DNA of 6,922 nucleotides, from assembly GCA_903844785.1 (NCBI GenBank), contig CAIMVB010000380.1:1-6922 (forward strand), read 5' to 3'. Made by a program: the position numbers and the translations under genes. Shown one piece after another: positions 6,073-6,922 of this stretch. Each line of letters opens with the position of its first letter. Positions within the stretch are counted from its first letter, which is position 1. Under the pieces are notes generated by a model. The model searched no databases and had not been told where the DNA came from. It saw only the letters and a program-made list of their open reading frames with translations. Origin of the DNA: an uncultured Rhodospirillales bacterium (GTDB lineage Bacteria; Pseudomonadota; Alphaproteobacteria; Acetobacterales; Acetobacteraceae).

Positions 6073-6922
6073 TCAGCCACCCCTGACCGGGAAAAGCCCA
6101 CGCGGGCGGAAAGCCAGGATGGCTGCCATGGCGATATAGACCAGCATGGAAGCCAGCGCTGCGCCGGTTTGCCGCGCCGCTGATGGGTCCAGGAATAGCC
6201 GCATGAAATCGGGCATTAGCGATTTGCCGAGTGTATCCGTCAGCCCAACAATCAGCGCCGCGATAAAGGCGCCGCGAATGGACCCGATGCCGCCAATCAC
6301 AATCACCACAAAAGCAAGGATCAGCACATGATCACCCATGCCGGGTTCAACCGAGAAAATCGGCCCGGCCAGTACTCCCGCGAAACCCGCCAGCATGGCG
6401 CCAAAGGCGAACACCAACATGAATAGGCGGCGTATATCCACGCCTAGCGCGGATACCATGGGTGCATTGCTCGCCCCCGCGCGCACCAACATGCCGATGC
6501 GCGTGCGTTCCACCAAAAACCACAGGCCAAGTGCCACGGCGATACCGGCTACAAGCACCGCGATGCGATAAAGCGGGTATTGCAGCCCAGGCATCAACAC
6601 CACGCCGCCCTCCAGCAGCGCTGGCACTGGCACTTGCAGCGGCGCGGCGCCCCAAATGGCTTTCACTGCCTGATTGAGAAACAGAATGACGCCAAAAGTT
6701 GCCAGCACCTGCGACAGGTGATCGCGATCATAAAGGTGGCGAAACACCAGTACTTCCAGCAGCAGGCCAAAAAGCAAGGCCGCTGGAAGTGCAAGCAAAA
6801 GCCCAAGCCAGAAGGATCCGGTGGCTGCCGCCAAGGCAGCGCCCAGGTAAGCCCCCAGCATATACTGCACCCCATGGGCCAGGTTGATGAAATCCATCAC
6901 CCCAAAAACGAGTGTAAGCCCC
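6073..6922 (-). CDS. livH: LivH-type branched-chain amino acid ABC transporter permease (5' end outside window)
   Basis: Second membrane permease of the importer; 282 complete codons are visible and the frame stays open to the window edge. An internal GTG/ATG pair (6900-6895) is not the start: codons upstream of it read GLTLVFGVMDFINLAHG, a conserved LivH stretch, so only about 10-20 N-terminal residues should be missing. Further markers are DHLSQVLATFGVILFLNQA, the cytoplasmic RAGASNAPMVSALGVD loop, AGFAGVLAGPIF, VIVIGGIGSIRGAFIAALIVG, and the terminal AFRPRGLFPVRGG. About eight membrane helices are expected. The gene order H-M-G-F matches the classic liv operon, but the substrate-binding protein is not in the window and may lie upstream of livH. 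The promoter is also outside. Confidence 0.94.
   Translation of the reverse strand, partial: GLTLVFGVMDFINLAHGVQYMLGAYLGAALAAATGSFWLGLLLALPAALLFGLLLEVLVFRHLYDRDHLSQVLATFGVILFLNQAVKAIWGAAPLQVPVPALLEGGVVLMPGLQYPLYRIAVLVAGIAVALGLWFLVERTRIGMLVRAGASNAPMVSALGVDIRRLFMLVFAFGAMLAGFAGVLAGPIFSVEPGMGDHVLILAFVVIVIGGIGSIRGAFIAALIVGLTDTLGKSLMPDFMRLFLDPSAARQTGAALASMLVYIAMAAILAFRPRGLFPVRGG
6080..6084 (-). promoter_or_regulatory. Ribosome binding site of livM
   Basis: AGGGG on the - strand, 9 nt before the livM ATG, placed inside the last codons of livH. It is consistent with an operon in which livM is re-initiated at the end of livH. Confidence 0.5.

Overview
The window is a gene-dense, moderately GC-rich piece of chromosome-type DNA (about 60% GC by eye). 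Its codon choice and protein sequences look proteobacterial, most likely alphaproteobacterial; this is an impression, not a phylogenetic placement. Essentially every base is coding. There are no RNA genes, insertion sequences, phage genes, CRISPR arrays or long repeats, and no gap over 300 bases without a gene.

Left half, + strand (1-3224): four co-directional genes spaced like one operon. They are the 3' end of a zinc-type medium-chain alcohol dehydrogenase/quinone oxidoreductase (stop at 179), a class-3 (Rhizobium etli type, Asparaginase_II family) L-asparaginase with all recognisable active-site and zinc residues, a PhzS-like FAD-dependent monooxygenase, and an enoyl-CoA hydratase/isomerase of the crotonase fold. 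The last two overlap by 4 nt (ATGA), which suggests translational coupling.

Right half, - strand (3227-6922): a high-affinity branched-chain amino acid type (HAAT/Liv) ABC importer in the order livH (5' end beyond the window), livM, livG, livF, then a small single-domain cupin as last gene. Spacings are -8 to +18 nt, so this is also an operon. The periplasmic binding protein is not visible; it may lie beyond position 6922.

The two operons converge with only 2 bp between their stop codons (3224 and 3227). A plausible joint reading is import of an amide, amino acid or small aromatic/carboxylate by the Liv system, followed by hydrolysis, hydroxylation and CoA-ester processing by the + strand enzymes, with the cupin as accessory enzyme or binding protein. 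This link rests only on proximity. All genes belong to known families; I found no convincing evidence of a wholly new kind of system. The most interesting points are the unusual enzyme combination, the cupin attached to the importer operon, and the near-touching convergent 3' ends.
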